DNA from: Melieria omissa
Taxonomy: Eukaryota > Arthropoda > Insecta > Diptera > Ulidiidae
DNA length: 64,000 nt
Direction: 5' to 3'
Assembly (NCBI GenBank): GCA_963971225.1
Contig: OZ020269.1
Coordinates: forward strand, 35,733,264 to 35,797,263
Numbering within the stretch: position 1 is the stretch's first letter; each line of letters opens with the position of its first letter. Below the pieces are notes generated by a model. The model made no database searches and had not been told where the DNA came from. It saw only the letters and a program-made list of their open reading frames with translations. Below are positions 1 to 12,183 of this stretch, piece by piece. The position numbers and the translations under genes were made by a program.

Positions 1-181
1 GCTACCAATCCCCAAAGTTTTGTTTGCTTAGAAAGTTTTTTTTATTGGGGGTTTTTCGAAAATAAAATGAAATCTTTTTTCGGAAATGTCGAGAATGTCA
101 TTGTCACCCACAATTGCATTTGAGCAGTATGAAATATGTTTGGACAAGTTGTTGAATATAATGTAACGATTTACTTTGCAG
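1..181 (+). other. End of an upstream Megator intron
   Basis: AT-rich sequence ending in a usable 3' splice site: AG at 180-181 after a T-rich stretch. It leads into the coding exon at 182 in phase 1. The reading frame can be extended upstream to an ATG at 136, but that stretch loses the coiled-coil character of the protein and crosses the splice site, so I read it as intron. The missing upstream exons lie outside the window. Confidence 0.7.
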
Positions 182-3100
182 ATGACTACGAGCAAAAGAC
201 CGAGGAGCAGCAATCTCAAATACAAGACTATGAATTGAAAGTTGAGAATTTAACCCAAAGTGTTTTAGAATTGCGCTCACAGCTTGACATTGTGTCTAGC
301 GAACGTGTTCAGTTGCTGGACGCGACAAGCAATCACGAGCGAGAACTAGCGGCGCTGCGAGCAGAAAAGAATGCACTCGCCGAAGAGCGTGATTCGTTGT
401 TGAAGATGATTGAACACCAAAAGACAGAGCTGGAGCGTCTTCAGCAGGAAATACGGTCCTATCAACAGCAACTGAAGAATGCCATTACAACTAAGTGCGA
501 GGCCATTGCACGTGTCGACGAGATTGAAGGACAGAAAGTTTCACTCGACTTCAAAGAACGTCGTATGGAGCAGGAACGATCTATGTTGCACAACCAAATC
601 CGCACGCTAACTGACGATCTTAATCGCAACATTTCTGAGCTGCAAAGCCTGCGACGTGACAATACTATGCAGGGCATGCACTTGGAGGCGCGCCTCAGCG
701 AGAAAATTGAAGAACTGAAGATAGCTCAAGCCCAATGTGCACAGTATAAAGACACGATTGATCGGTTGACACAGAACGTACAGGAACTGTCTACCAAGGT
801 TCTAAACCAGAACGAGGAGGCAAATAAAATGATGGATTACTACAAGAAAGAACTGGAGGCAAAAACAAAGTTGGCCGAGTTGTATAAGACCAACAGTGAG
901 GATATTGACACGGAACGCAACGAGCTTAGCACTGCAATTGCGGACCTGAAGCGCATGTTGGCCGAGGCAAGTGAGCAGTACGGTGATCTGGAAACAAAGT
1001 TTAAGGCTACCGTGCTTAAGCACGAGCAGGAGCTGGAAGAAAAGGACAAAGTGATTGAAGGCCAAAAGGCCGAACTTGTACATGCCAACGACTTGTTAAA
1101 GGAGGTGCAGCATGAAACCATGGAGAGTGCCATATCAAAAATGGCACCATCGGCCGCCATCGCTAGTCGTCTCATTCGAACAGATATGTCCCTTACCGAA
1201 CTCTACTCGCTGTACGTGAAGAGCTCGGAAGAACTGGATTTGCAGAAGCGCGATAATGCGCGTATGAATCTTCAGCTGAAAACTATATTGCAGGAGCTGA
1301 GTGAAAACGCGCCTATGATTAAAAAGCGTGAACTAGAGTACGAGAAACTGATAGAGACGAATAATATTTTGGCGCACCAGCGTGACGAGCTCTTAGGCAA
1401 GAAGGCGGATATGGAGGAATTGCTGGTGAACGCACACTCCAAGATCAGTCACTTGGAACGCGAAAACAAAAAGTTGAAGCACTCTCAAACCGACCTCAGT
1501 CGGCAGGTGTGCTATTTGCTCAAAGAAGTGGAGCAGCTGCGCATTGGATTGGTTTCTGACGGTGGGTCGATGCAGTGCGGAAATCTGACTACCACCGACG
1601 ACGTTATTTCAAAGAAACTGGTTACCTTCAACAATATAGTAGAGCTGCAGGAAAACAATCAAAAATTGCTACTACTAGTACGCGATTTAAGCACCAAATT
1701 GGACGAGGCGGAAACGCTGAAACAGCAAGTGGACGCGGCAGGATATCAGGAGAAATTAGAGAACTACACTAAGAAATTCCAGAGCATGCAAGATACTCTT
1801 AACCAACAAAACAACACAGTCGCAACATTGGTCTCCAAATGCGAACGCTACAAAAAGATGTACTTTGAACTACAGAAGCAGGTACAGAAACCTGGCGCGC
1901 AGACAGATTTGAGTGACATCGAAGATATGGCAATCGACGATGATGTAAACGAGGGCGGAGGAGATACAAAAATTATCAATACAAGCTTGCAGTCGAAAAA
2001 GGGCTATTCCGACGCCAATGCAGAGCGACGCATTCGTGACTTAGAGCAGCAATTGCAAGAGGTCAAGGATCAATACAAAACGTTAAAGGAGCAGTACGAG
2101 TACTATTCACAAGAAAAGAAAAACAACGAGCGCTTACTAAACGAACAATTCGACTCCATGCGTACAGAAGTGCGCGAACTGACGTCAACCAATTGTAAGT
2201 TAATGTCCTCTCTCGAGTATACAAAGGAGCAGATCAAATTGCAACAGAAGAACATATCTACGTACAAGCAGCAAATAACTGCGCTGGAGGATCGCAGCAA
2301 GAACTATGAGAGCACCATTGTAAAGCACGAACAGACTGTGCACTTCCTTAAGGATGAAGTGATGAAGGCACAGCGCGGTCATTCGGCTGCCGAAAGTGAA
2401 GCTAACCATTTGCGCCATGAGAACCGCATTCTGAAGGATACCGCAAACCGGCTGCAATCGGAGAAGGAAGGATATCATCGTGAGCACCAAAACCAAAACT
2501 TGTTGCTGAATAATTTGGAGCTCATCAAGTCTAACTTGGAGCGCTCTGAAATGGAGGGTCGTGCCCGCCTAGAGCAACGCCTCGATGAAACAGTTCGAGA
2601 GCTGTCTGCTCAACGCCGTCGCTTCCAGGAGGAAGAGGATCGTTTCCGTGAAATGACCAACGACTTGAAACGACAGGCAGACTTGGCCAAAAAGCGCATG
2701 GAGGAGGAGCGAGCACAAGCAGACAAATTGCGTGCCGAATTGCAACTTCTGCGTGAGGAGCTTACCGCCAAAGTCAATCAAATTGACGAGCTAAGCAAAA
2801 AGCTGCAGGAAAGTCTGACGCCCTCCAAAAATGACAATCCCGTTGTGCTGGCGAATAAAAAGGCGCGCGAGCTCGAAGTTAAACTAGAGGAAGCCAAGAT
2901 TGAGGTCTCAAGTCTAACAACAGAGCTAACCAAGGCCCGCGAACATGCCGAACAATACTATAAAATGTCGCAGAGTGCCGAGGTTGAAATAAAGAATCTA
3001 CACGACGTCCACACTGCTTTTGTGGCCAAGGCAGAATTGGAGATTAAAGAACTGAAGTTATTGGAACTGAACTTGAAGTCCAGAATAGGTGAACTGGAGG

Positions 3101-6100
3101 CTGAAGTGCAGTTGGCGAGCGTCACTGAAACACCATCTGCGAGTCAATCCGACCAGCTGCGAAAGTTGCAGGAGGAACTGAAAGATTCTCTGCAGAAACT
3201 TAGTGAGTGTAATCGGAGCATACGATCGCTGCGCTCAGAAAACACGCTCCTGTCTGAGTCATTGAGCGTGGTGGAGACAAAGTACGCAAACGAAATGGTC
3301 CAGCATTCAGCCGACATTCAAGAGTTGACTAAAATAAAAGCTGAAATGTCAAAGGTGAGTCAAATTTCGAATGTTAATTTCCCTAAAATAGAATGAAACC
3401 ATGATACAATTATATATTTTTGTATTATGGATGAAACTATTCCGTTTTGAGAATAAACCTTCAAATAATAAATTCAAAATAAACCTTCAAATGTAAAGGG
3501 GGGAACGTAAACTTGACCAGCGAACACATTAATGTTAGTCCAGATTATTGGATCATATAAAAAGTATCCGTGGTTTCTCCTTACATGATGATGTTGATAC
3601 AAATCTGGCAACATTAGTCCGATTATGTTGAAAGGTTGTGTAATTCGTCACTTGTGGGTCAAATTTTCTCAAGTGAGCCACTTTAAAATCGGTGGTTTCA
3701 GTTTTCGTTGATCAATACGGTTTTCGATCGGCTTGGAGATAAAAACGACACCCCAAAAATAATTTTGAAAAAAAATGTTTTTTTCATTAGTTATTTACAG
3801 TTAAAGTTTTTGATCATGTTTTTTTCAAAAATTCATAACTCACGAACGGTTTATCGGAACTCAACGTTTTCTACATCAAAATTTTTGTCAATTAATATAC
3901 TTTGCCATGAAAAAATCTTTCTTCACAAAAAAATTATTATTTAGCTGAAAAATTATATTTGTTGTAAATAATTGAAAATTAATGAAACTTCTCCGCCAGC
4001 GAGAAAATTTTGACACATTTCATTCAATTCTACAATCCCTTACAAAAATTTTGGTGAAAAAAAGTCATTATTTTGCATTAGGTCAAAAGTTATACATGTT
4101 TTTGTGACCGCGCTCCTACCTCTAGCGCTGGAAAAGCACATATTGACGCGCGCTCGCTTAGTCATCGTGTCACACGATGACGATTCGGTCACATGTAGAA
4201 AACGTTGAGTTCCGATAAACCGTTCGTGAGTTATGAATTTTTGAAAAAAACATGATCAAAAACTTTAACTGTAAATAACTAATGAAAAAAACATTTTTTT
4301 TCAAAATTATTTTTGGGGTGTCGTTTTTACCTCCAAGCCGATCGAAAACCGTATTGATCAACGAAAACTGAGACCATCGATTTTAAAGTGGCCCACTTGA
4401 GAAAATTTGACCCTTGTATTAAAAGTTCCATTTGTTTGAAAATGAGCGAATTATTTGAATTTATGGGATGCTTTAGTACTATAGAAAGGTAAACCGCTGC
4501 AAAAACATGCAAAAAACTTGTACAGCTTACAGTGAAAATGCTGTGAGTAAACGCCTGACCTGGGAATGGTTTGCTTGATTCCCGTCCGGGAATTTCAATA
4601 TTAAAAATGCACCTCGTTCTGGTCGGCCAGTCATTGAAAAGGCCGATGAAATTTTTCAACTGGTAGAGCACGATCGGCACGCAAGCTGTTAGGAGATAGC
4701 AGAGGTACTAAACGTGATAGTTTGTTATCATTTAAAGTCACTCGATCTTTGGGTACCACATAAATTAACGGAGAGAAATTTTATTGGCTGAATTACTATC
4801 AGTGAAACGCAACGATATGGCCCATTTTTGAAGCGAATCATTACGGACGATGAGTGGATTGTATTCGACAATATCCACCGCAAGTGATAATGGTCAAAGC
4901 GTAGTGAGTGTTTGGTGTGATTTGATGAGAGTTGCCTATTATTTACGAGCTGCTGCAGCCAGGTGAAACTGTTATTCGATTCTCTACTGCTCTCATTTCG
5001 ACCGCCTGAATGAATTAAAAACGACCAGAATTGACCAACAGGAAAGGAGTTGTGTTCCATCAAGACAATGGCAGGCCACACACTTCTTTGATGACTCTGA
5101 ACAAATTGACTCAAATTGGTTTAGAAGTTTTATTGCATCAACGGTATAGCCTGGACCTTGCATCGTCTGCTTCTTTTTTCCGATCTCCCTAAAACTCTTA
5201 AGGCAGGTTCTCACCTTGTGGGGGGAAAAAAACGATTTTTCCAGAAATTTCAGATCAAAATCTGAAAAATTACAAAAGTTACAGGCCGTTACATAGAGCA
5301 GTGTGGAGCACCGGCCGAGCGCGCTTTAAACTTTAAACGCGATTTTCTGAGAACCACATTTTCGGACCTAACGGAAGTGATTGAAGGCGCTGGAATGAAC
5401 CAATCGTCACCAAATTTTTTAAAATGTTCCTTAGGGTTTTTTCTAACAAACGAACCACGATCAGCCAAAAATATTGAAAATTGTTTATTTAAAAAAATAA
5501 TAAGTGAACAAAAAAATGCGAAAATCGTAATTTTTGTTTCAAAACCTCATAACTTTTGTAATTTTGATTTTTTTTCATGATCTTGGTTCATTCAATAGAT
5601 AATACGGTACACATTAAGAATGTGTTCGATTTTTGTGTTTCAGATCACAGGTTTTGACGGAATCACTTCCGGTAGCGACATGCCGCCACTGATGGACGCC
5701 CCTTCCCTCCTTTTTTGATTCATTCAATTTAGAAAATTGTATTCTCTAAAAAATGTGTGTTCACATCCAGAAAAAATTTTCAACGTTTTATCTTTAACCG
5801 TTTTCTCAAAAAAAATTCCTAAAAAAAAGTGCACTTTTTCGGATCCACAAGGTGAGAACCTGCCTTAATGGTAAAAAATTAACCGGCTCAATAAAAGCTC
5901 AGTAATAATAATAATAACCAATACTTCTGTGGTCAAAAGCGATAACCGCTTAAGTCGACTTAAACAGAAATTGAGTTATTGATGCCACTATGTTCCGTTG
6001 ACTCTATCGTTTATTTGGGAGGTCATAACTTTAAAACAAAAAGTTATCAATAAAAACCTATTCGCTTGTGTTATAATGAACACATATTGCATTTGAAATA

Positions 6101-9100
6101 ATAGTTTGAGATCAATAGTTTGAGGTAGAGTGTAATTTGAAATCGCCATGGTAGATAGATATTGAATTATGTAAATAGGAAAATTATATAGGAATCTGAC
6201 TTTATATCTCTGGTCTATCCTTAATATATATCCATATCAACTTTGTTACAGCCCAATACATGTCACAATAGTGACGTTTGGTGTAATTATTAAAAACGAA
6301 AGAAGAATCCCTTTGCTGACAATAACCAAACACTTTTATATTCAACAGGTACAGGATCAAATAAATGAATTGGTGTCCGATCGAGATTGCACGAAGGGTT
6401 TGTACGAAGAATTGAAGCGATCCCACGATGAGTCGTCGCAGTTGCAGCAAAAAGAGAATGCAGAACTGGAGAAACGCATAATAGACCTGAACGGCTTGAA
6501 TTCGAGTCTGCACGATCAAATTGAAGCGCTTACAATTAAGCTGAGTATTCTCAGTCAAACACAAACTCAAGTGGGCATCAACGTCAACACTTCTTCCACG
6601 TCGCTCAATGAAACGGCTATGGATACATCATTGGATCTGAATCGCTCGCACGTGGAGGACGATGCCAAAAACTACGAACAGCTTTTGCAAATCATTAAAT
6701 ATTTGCGAAAAGAAAAAGATATAACGGACGCTAAGCTGGACATTCTGAAGGCAGAGAACACTCGTCTTCAATCCGAGAATATGATATTGCAGAAAACGAT
6801 CGACCAGCTCGAGGGTTCCCTCAATCAGGAGCGCACCAAATCTGAGACCAGTGTGATTTCTACTACGAAGCACGAAGAAATTTTGCGAAAGATCGAGACG
6901 CTTAACGCTATTACAGACAGCAACCGTATTCTGCGCGAAGAGCGAAACTCGCTCAGTTCTCGCGTCAAGGAGTTGAATGATCGTATCAGTGCCCTGGAGA
7001 ACGATTTGTTCCCGTTGCAGAGCCAGAACCGCGAACTTTCTACAAAGATTGAGGAGTTGAGCACTGAAAATTCGTCACTGCGCACGGAAGCTATCAAATG
7101 GCGACAGCGTGCGAATGTCCTAGTAGAAAAGAGCAACAAGAATCCGGAAGAATTTAAGCGACTGCAAATGGAACGCGAAAATCTAGCAAAAATGCTTACA
7201 CACGAGAAAGAGGTTCTGAAGCAAGCGGCGGACGAGTTAAATGTTGTTAAAGCAGAGAAGTCTCAGCGTGAAACGGAGCTGCTGACGTTGGAGAAACAAA
7301 TGCAGACATTAAATGAGGAGAAAAAGAAAATGGGTGATGACTTCGCCGCGTTGAAGCAAAACAATACACGCATGTTGCAGGAACTTATGGAGCTCAAAAA
7401 CAAGATTCTGCAGAAAGAGGAGTCACTGCAGAAGTTGTCGGAGGAACTGGATTCGAAAGACGCTCAACTTCAGGATTCTAAAAACAAAGAAATTCAGATA
7501 CGTAAGATCGCGAAACGCTACAAGGACTCGTACTTGGAGCTTTCAAATAAAACGGCTGCGGCCGCGGAAGGCAGTGCTGGCACAACACAAGATAATATGG
7601 AGCTAGGCACAAATAGCACTGGCGAAGGTATAGGCAGCGCCAATAGTGAATTGGAGCAGCAACGTAACACAATAGAGGGTCTGAACAACGTAATACGTTC
7701 CATGCAGGAGGAGAGCGAGAAACTTCGTAAAGACTATGATGACCTAAAAGCCGCTGTCGAGATCGACGATCGTACAAAAGCCCTGCTGCGCGACGCAAAA
7801 GCTCGCATTGTCAGCTTGACCGAGTCAAAGAACTCAGTCGCGCAAGAACTGGCGAGCACGAAGAGTAAACTGCAAACCGTGATGCAGTCGTCCGAGAACA
7901 CGGACTCTACTATCAGCGGCATCAAAAGCCAGTATGAGGAAACACTCTCGCGCTTGGAAAAGGAGTTAATGGAGCAGAATAGCCACAGCAAGGAAGCCAT
8001 TGCGCGCCTAACGCGAGAAAATGAGTCGCTGCTAATGCGCAACAATCAACTGAACCGTCAGTTAGGTCTGCAGCAGTCCGCTAAACCGTCGACCAGCTCC
8101 GTGGTAATAATCGACAAGGGCTGCATCTCGGAGTCGTCGCCGCGCACAGCAAACGTGAAACCCATGTCGGGTTCTACGACGGTGCAGCAGTCGGCTACGG
8201 TAACACCGTGGCGAGGTGGTGAAACTCCGCTAGCGAGCATCCGGCCTATTTCAGTGCAGAACAGTCGAACGGCTGCCATTCTACCGACTAGCCAGCAAAC
8301 TCCAGCCGGCGGCACATCCACATCGTCTTCGAGCACCACAACCGCCTCGACCGGCTGTAGCAACACAGCCCTCGTTCCGCCGCAACAACAAGTGCACACA
8401 ACCGGCAGCAGTACCATCGAATCCATGTCGTCGTCGCCCACCTCATCCCACACCGACTACATGCCCTCGACCAGTTCCGCCTCGGTTGCTGTAGCAGCCA
8501 TTCCACCCATGGGGTCTGCTTCTGCTGCAGAAAGCTCCCAGGAGGCCGAGAGCGTGCAGCAACCGCAACAGAACGAGTCGCAATTGTTAGGTGGTGGCGG
8601 ACAACAGCAAGTCGTCGCGTTGGTTTCGCCTCGCGTTGAGGGGTCGTCACAGAATGTGCCGTCGCCCAATTTGCAGCTGCAGCAAGACCCTGGCAGCCAG
8701 CAGCCGAGCACCTCCGGCACCACCAGTTCCAGCTCACACATAGCCGTCAGCAGTCACAGTCGTCACACGCCGTCGAGCAGTAGCGTTACTACAACGCATG
8801 CAGGCACTTCTGGTGGCCACAAACGGCCACGCGAACTCGAAGGCGACTCTTCAACCAACGTTGAGGAGTGTGGCGCTGAAAAAACAAACAAGCATCCGAA
8901 ACGAATGCGAGGTGGCGAAGCTGCTGTGCTGGGCGTTAGCGAATCCGGCATCGATGTAGAGTATCAAGTGCCGACATCTTCGCAACGCGACCAAGAGGAC
9001 GACATTGTGGTTGTGGACTCAGAAGAAGAAGAAGACGGTATGATCGAGGCTGATGACGGGCCCACAGACGGCGATGCCGAGCATGAAGCATATGAAGACT

Positions 9101-10535
9101 CCTATGAACAGGACCAGGATATGGACGAAAATGAAATCGCCGAGGTGAACGAAAGCAACATGAGGGCCGATGTCGAGGTGGACAACAACGAGGTGGACGT
9201 CGACGAATGCATAGAGAATCAGGCCCAGTGCTCTTCTGGCACCGACAATCAGTCGGAATTGATCTACGCCAGTGGCGCTAGTACCAGCCAGGCAGCTGCC
9301 GCGGCGATGGCGCACAGCCAACAAGTAGACAACCATCAGCAGATTCAGGCAATCAGTAGTGGCAGTTACGATCCAAACACCAACACCTTGCCTCCGTCTG
9401 GAGCACAGTGGAAACAAGCTGCCGGCTTCGGGCGTCAGCAGAAAGCTACGTTCATGATGATGCAGCAAGGTACAAATGTGAGCGAAAGTGGCGAACAGGA
9501 TCCAAATGGCAGTCGACTCTCCGATAGGTAATAATCTTGTGCTTCAATAAAACTGTGCCCACTCATAAATCACACACTTGTTTATTTCTGTCATTGTTAA
9601 TTTGACACAGTTGTGCGGGCATCGTTAGCTCCCCGCAGGGATCGAAATTCGGGTACACCGAGACTACGGTTCATTGTGACGAGAACGAGAGCAAAGTGAT
9701 TGAAGGCGAAGCAACCGACGAGAATGTGGTGACAGGTGAGGAATTCATGGGCGATGATTACTCTCAGAAGAATAATGACGAGGCCACACCTGAAGCATCA
9801 AAGAAAAACAACAACGGCGGAGCGTTGACCGCTGAAGAGGATAGTGAAAATGTGGAGGAAGAATTTCCAGAAGAAGCCATTGCGGTTGAGGTGGCCGAGA
9901 ATGCTGATAGCGAGAGTAAGAACCTCCCCGGCTGATGTGCTTTATACGTTGTTTGTTTATTATTATATTTAAATTCGCCCAGGCCATCACAGCAGCGGTG
10001 CTACGCAATCGGAAATACAAGATATTCAGCAAAGTCAGGTCGAAGCAACGTCAGAGGATAACGAAGGCACGGACGGTGTGTCATCTGAAGGGGAGAAACA
10101 GGCGGTTGAGGAGATTGAGGTAGGTTTATAGTGACAGGTTTTGTTTGAACAGCCATTGATGAATGGGTGAATTGCAGGAGGAGGGACGTGAGGCTGAAGC
10201 GACGACTTCACCTTCAATTACTACCAGATCGAAAGCCATAAAAGGTGCAGGCAATGTGCGCAGACCTTCTCGCGGATTTCAACGGGGCGGCAGACCAACT
10301 CCCATTGTATGGCAAGGTGAGAAGCTTAGTTGGATCAGTAATCAGACTCTGGGTGGACTAATTGTGAATTTGTTTTTCAGATTCATCTGGTAATTCGCGC
10401 AACGTGCCGCCAAATCAACGTCCTCAAGAGCAACCGGGAAGTCCTATGCGCGGTTTTCCCAATCAGCGTTCTCAGCGCGCTCGTCGAATGAGGCGACCGA
10501 CTGGTGGAAGTTATTCCAATATGCGATATTCGTAG
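182..10535 (+). CDS. Mtor: Megator / nucleoprotein TPR, six exons, N-terminus outside window
   Basis: Large coiled-coil protein of the nuclear-pore basket. In the TPR family it anchors to the pore's inner face and acts in mRNA export quality control, spindle-matrix organisation and Mad1/Mad2 checkpoint signalling. Exons that I could join with matching phases are 182-3354, 6349-9527, 9611-9915, 9983-10119, 10178-10316 and 10381-10535 (stop TAG). Together they give about 2361 residues. Residues 1 to about 1630 are almost continuous heptad coiled coil; the family block around 1140-1330 (MAPSAA, LTELYSLYV, then APMIKKRELEYEKL) aligns with human TPR near residue 440, so only roughly 60-100 N-terminal residues are missing. 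The rest is a Ser/Thr/Gln-rich disordered tail with basic patches (KRPREL, KHPKRMR), an acidic run (DSEEEEDG) and an Arg/Gly-rich end. The acceptor at 6349 could instead be 6355. Identification is firm; splice sites are by inspection. Confidence 0.93.
3656..4413. mobile_element. Foldback MITE, ~220-bp inverted arms, 4-bp duplication TTGT
   Basis: Two arms of about 220 bp (3656-3877 and about 4194-4413) are near-perfect reverse complements beginning GGGTCAAATTTTCTC. They flank a roughly 315-bp centre. TTGT occurs immediately outside both ends (3652-3655 and 4414-4417), consistent with a 4-bp target duplication. The arms encode nothing convincing; the short ORFs on both strands are mirror images of the same arm. 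It lies in the large Megator intron. Confidence 0.75.
4430..5905 (+). pseudogene. Dead mariner transposase, split by a TTAA MITE
   Basis: Translation of the + strand with frame changes gives recognisable mariner (IS630/Tc1 superfamily, DD34D) blocks in order: SGRPVIEKADEI about 4619, a helix-turn-helix segment, LWVPHKLTERN about 4748, ITDDEW about 4840 (first catalytic Asp region), VWCDLMRVAYY about 4912, and the YSLDLA remnant about 5145. Many stops and shifts make it a relic. Coding similarity resumes at 5865 (TLNGKKL) directly after the inserted element at 5202-5864. The terminal repeats were not resolved, so the outer limits are approximate. Confidence 0.75.
5202..5864. mobile_element. 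TTAA-type (piggyBac-like) MITE inside the mariner relic
   Basis: Terminal inverted repeats of about 20 bp (GGCAGGTTCTCACCTTGTGG at the left, its complement at the right) are flanked by TTAA at 5198-5201 and 5865-5868. Removing the 663 bp plus one TTAA joins mariner codons into a continuous frame (K-T-L-N-G-K-K), so the insertion into the mariner is demonstrated by the sequence. No transposase is encoded; assignment to piggyBac rests on the TTAA target only. Confidence 0.85.
5906..6348 (+). other. Rest of the large Megator intron
   Basis: AT-rich sequence with a short (TAA) run near 5905. I see no gene or clear repeat. It ends in a splice acceptor (CAACAG at 6343-6348) feeding the next exon in phase 0. 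A GTACAG just downstream offers a second acceptor two codons later. Confidence 0.6.
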
Positions 10536-10777
10536 ACACTAAGCACTTGAAATATTAACTATTCGTCTGATGTATTGGGGTACTCCCATAATCGTAATAC
10601 ATGCTCGTACATACATTTCCACAGTAGTCAGTTTTAGTATTGTTCTACGTGTTTTACATATAATTGTACTTTTGATCATATGCTATGGCTTGTTGATCAT
10701 ATGCAATGGCTGGGTATACAGAAGGTGAGGCAGGGGTGCAGCGGTAAAAGTAAGACATAATTATGCATATTGTAGTA

Positions 10778-10968
10778 CAAGGGTGAGCAACCTTTTTAAT
10801 CAACGGGCCAATTTAAATTGTAAAATTTTTTTCGGGTCGCACATACAGTAACACTTATTAATAATTTACAAAACTATTTATAATAAATATTAGAACAAAA
10901 TCGATAAAATAAATTCAATTCTAGAAATGCTTGGCGGGCCGCATAAACATGTTTGTTGCTCATCCCTG
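10778..10968. mobile_element. 191-bp hAT MITE with 8-bp duplication TTGTAGTA
   Basis: Ends CAAGGGTGAGCAAC and, reversed, CAGGGATGAGCAAC match at 12 of 14 positions. The perfect 8-bp repeat TTGTAGTA flanks them (10770-10777 and 10969-10976). End motif and duplication length are diagnostic of the hAT superfamily. It is noncoding and lies about 240 bp after the Megator stop. Confidence 0.92.
10882..10913 (+). promoter_or_regulatory. Candidate Megator polyadenylation signals (two AATAAA) within a hAT MITE
   Basis: The first AATAAA motifs downstream of the Megator stop codon are at 10882-10887 and 10908-10913, both inside the 191-bp hAT MITE. I found neither AATAAA nor ATTAAA between 10536 and 10777. 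If used, they give a 3' UTR of about 370-400 bases. A variant signal closer to the stop cannot be excluded. Confidence 0.4.
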
Positions 10969-10976
10969 TTGTAGTA

Positions 10977-12183
10977 TTTATTAAGAAATATCCCAGCGGG
11001 AAATGCATATTTGCTTGCAAGCTATGCATTACAACATGCATGAATTTTCTCACGGCGATGTCCTACATGTACGTTTTCATAATTCGCCTAGCATGTAGGA
11101 AATCGTACATTACTCGGTAATGCATAAAATGATCTACCAAAAACCTTTACACTCAAAATAAAATGTTTGTTGTTCTGCTTTATGTTAGTTTTTATTTTTA
11201 AAGTAATTCAAGTTCAATAGATTACATATAAATACATACATTAAACACATTAGATACACTCACACTACAAAATTCAGTAAACAAAGTTGTTTTGTAAATT
11301 AATACTTACCAAAGTTGCTTTGAATATTGTTGTAAATATTTCTTGTTTCGGTTAATCCACGGGGCTTCGTGATGTTTGGATGAAAACGCTGGGAGCTGCT
11401 AAAGATATATTAAAAAAGATTAGTGAAATTAATTGTCTTTGCAAATGAAACTTTATGAAAACGCACCTCGTTTGATGCAACATTCCACGCACTTGCTGTC
11501 TCAACGATTTTTCTATCAGAACTGAAGTTATTTTTCCGAAAATCAATAGAAGCGACCTTTTCAAAGAAACAGTTTCTTATTCTAAGAAAGATTGCGCCGC
11601 TCTCTTAGAATTTTTTCGGAATTTGCAATCTCTTTGGTATCAAAAACAAAGCACAATTAGAAGAAACGAAAGCTATGCATTAGACCCTCGCTTACGTGGT
11701 AATATATGTTTTCTATTTGGGGTTTTTCATATACGAATTCGTGCATGAAAAACCTCATGCATTCCCAACTTTTCCGCTGGGATGAACCAAGAGTCTACAA
11801 TTGTAGTGCTCTAGTTCGAATTTGATTAATCTTTGCCAGTTGTAAGTTGAAGTAGGCGGGCGCAGGAGCAATATAGCTTTCAAAATTTACATAAACATTA
11901 CATTAATAAACAAACATAGCCCTATTCACAATCTTGTACAAGCAGTCTTGCATCGAAGCATTTGCAAAATAATAAAGTATATTTTTACTCTACACTAACA
12001 AAGTACACAGAGATGCATTTGCTACACCGTTGTTAATATGCAACACTTGGAGCCGATAGTTTATATTTGCTATGTAACACAGAATTGCAAAACTGGCAGC
12101 AGTTGGAAAGAAAAGCAAAACGCGAAAAACCAATTGTTGAACATTGAAAAGGGAGAAAGAATCGAATTAAACGGGATAAACTA
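10977..12183. other. Intergenic, no gene seen; possible degenerate MITE
   Basis: AT-rich. A short inverted pair, TCCCAGCGGGAAATGCAT near 10991 and its degenerate complement near 11754-11781, may be the ends of an old element of about 790 bp. I found no convincing target duplication. Short ORFs here show no recognisable similarity. Confidence 0.4.

Noticed and set aside
8058..8741. Long antisense ORFs opposite the Megator tail
   Set aside because: They are shadows of the Ser/Thr/Gln-rich coding exon on the other strand, with no recognisable family.
9528..9610. Reading through past 9531 as the Megator C-terminus
   Set aside because: The stop at 9529-9531 lies in an intron (donor GTAATA at 9528); splicing to 9611 keeps phase and continues into conserved tail exons.
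10991..11781. A further MITE with CCCAGCGG ends
   Set aside because: The inverted match is short and interrupted and no flanking duplication was found, so it is mentioned only as a possibility.
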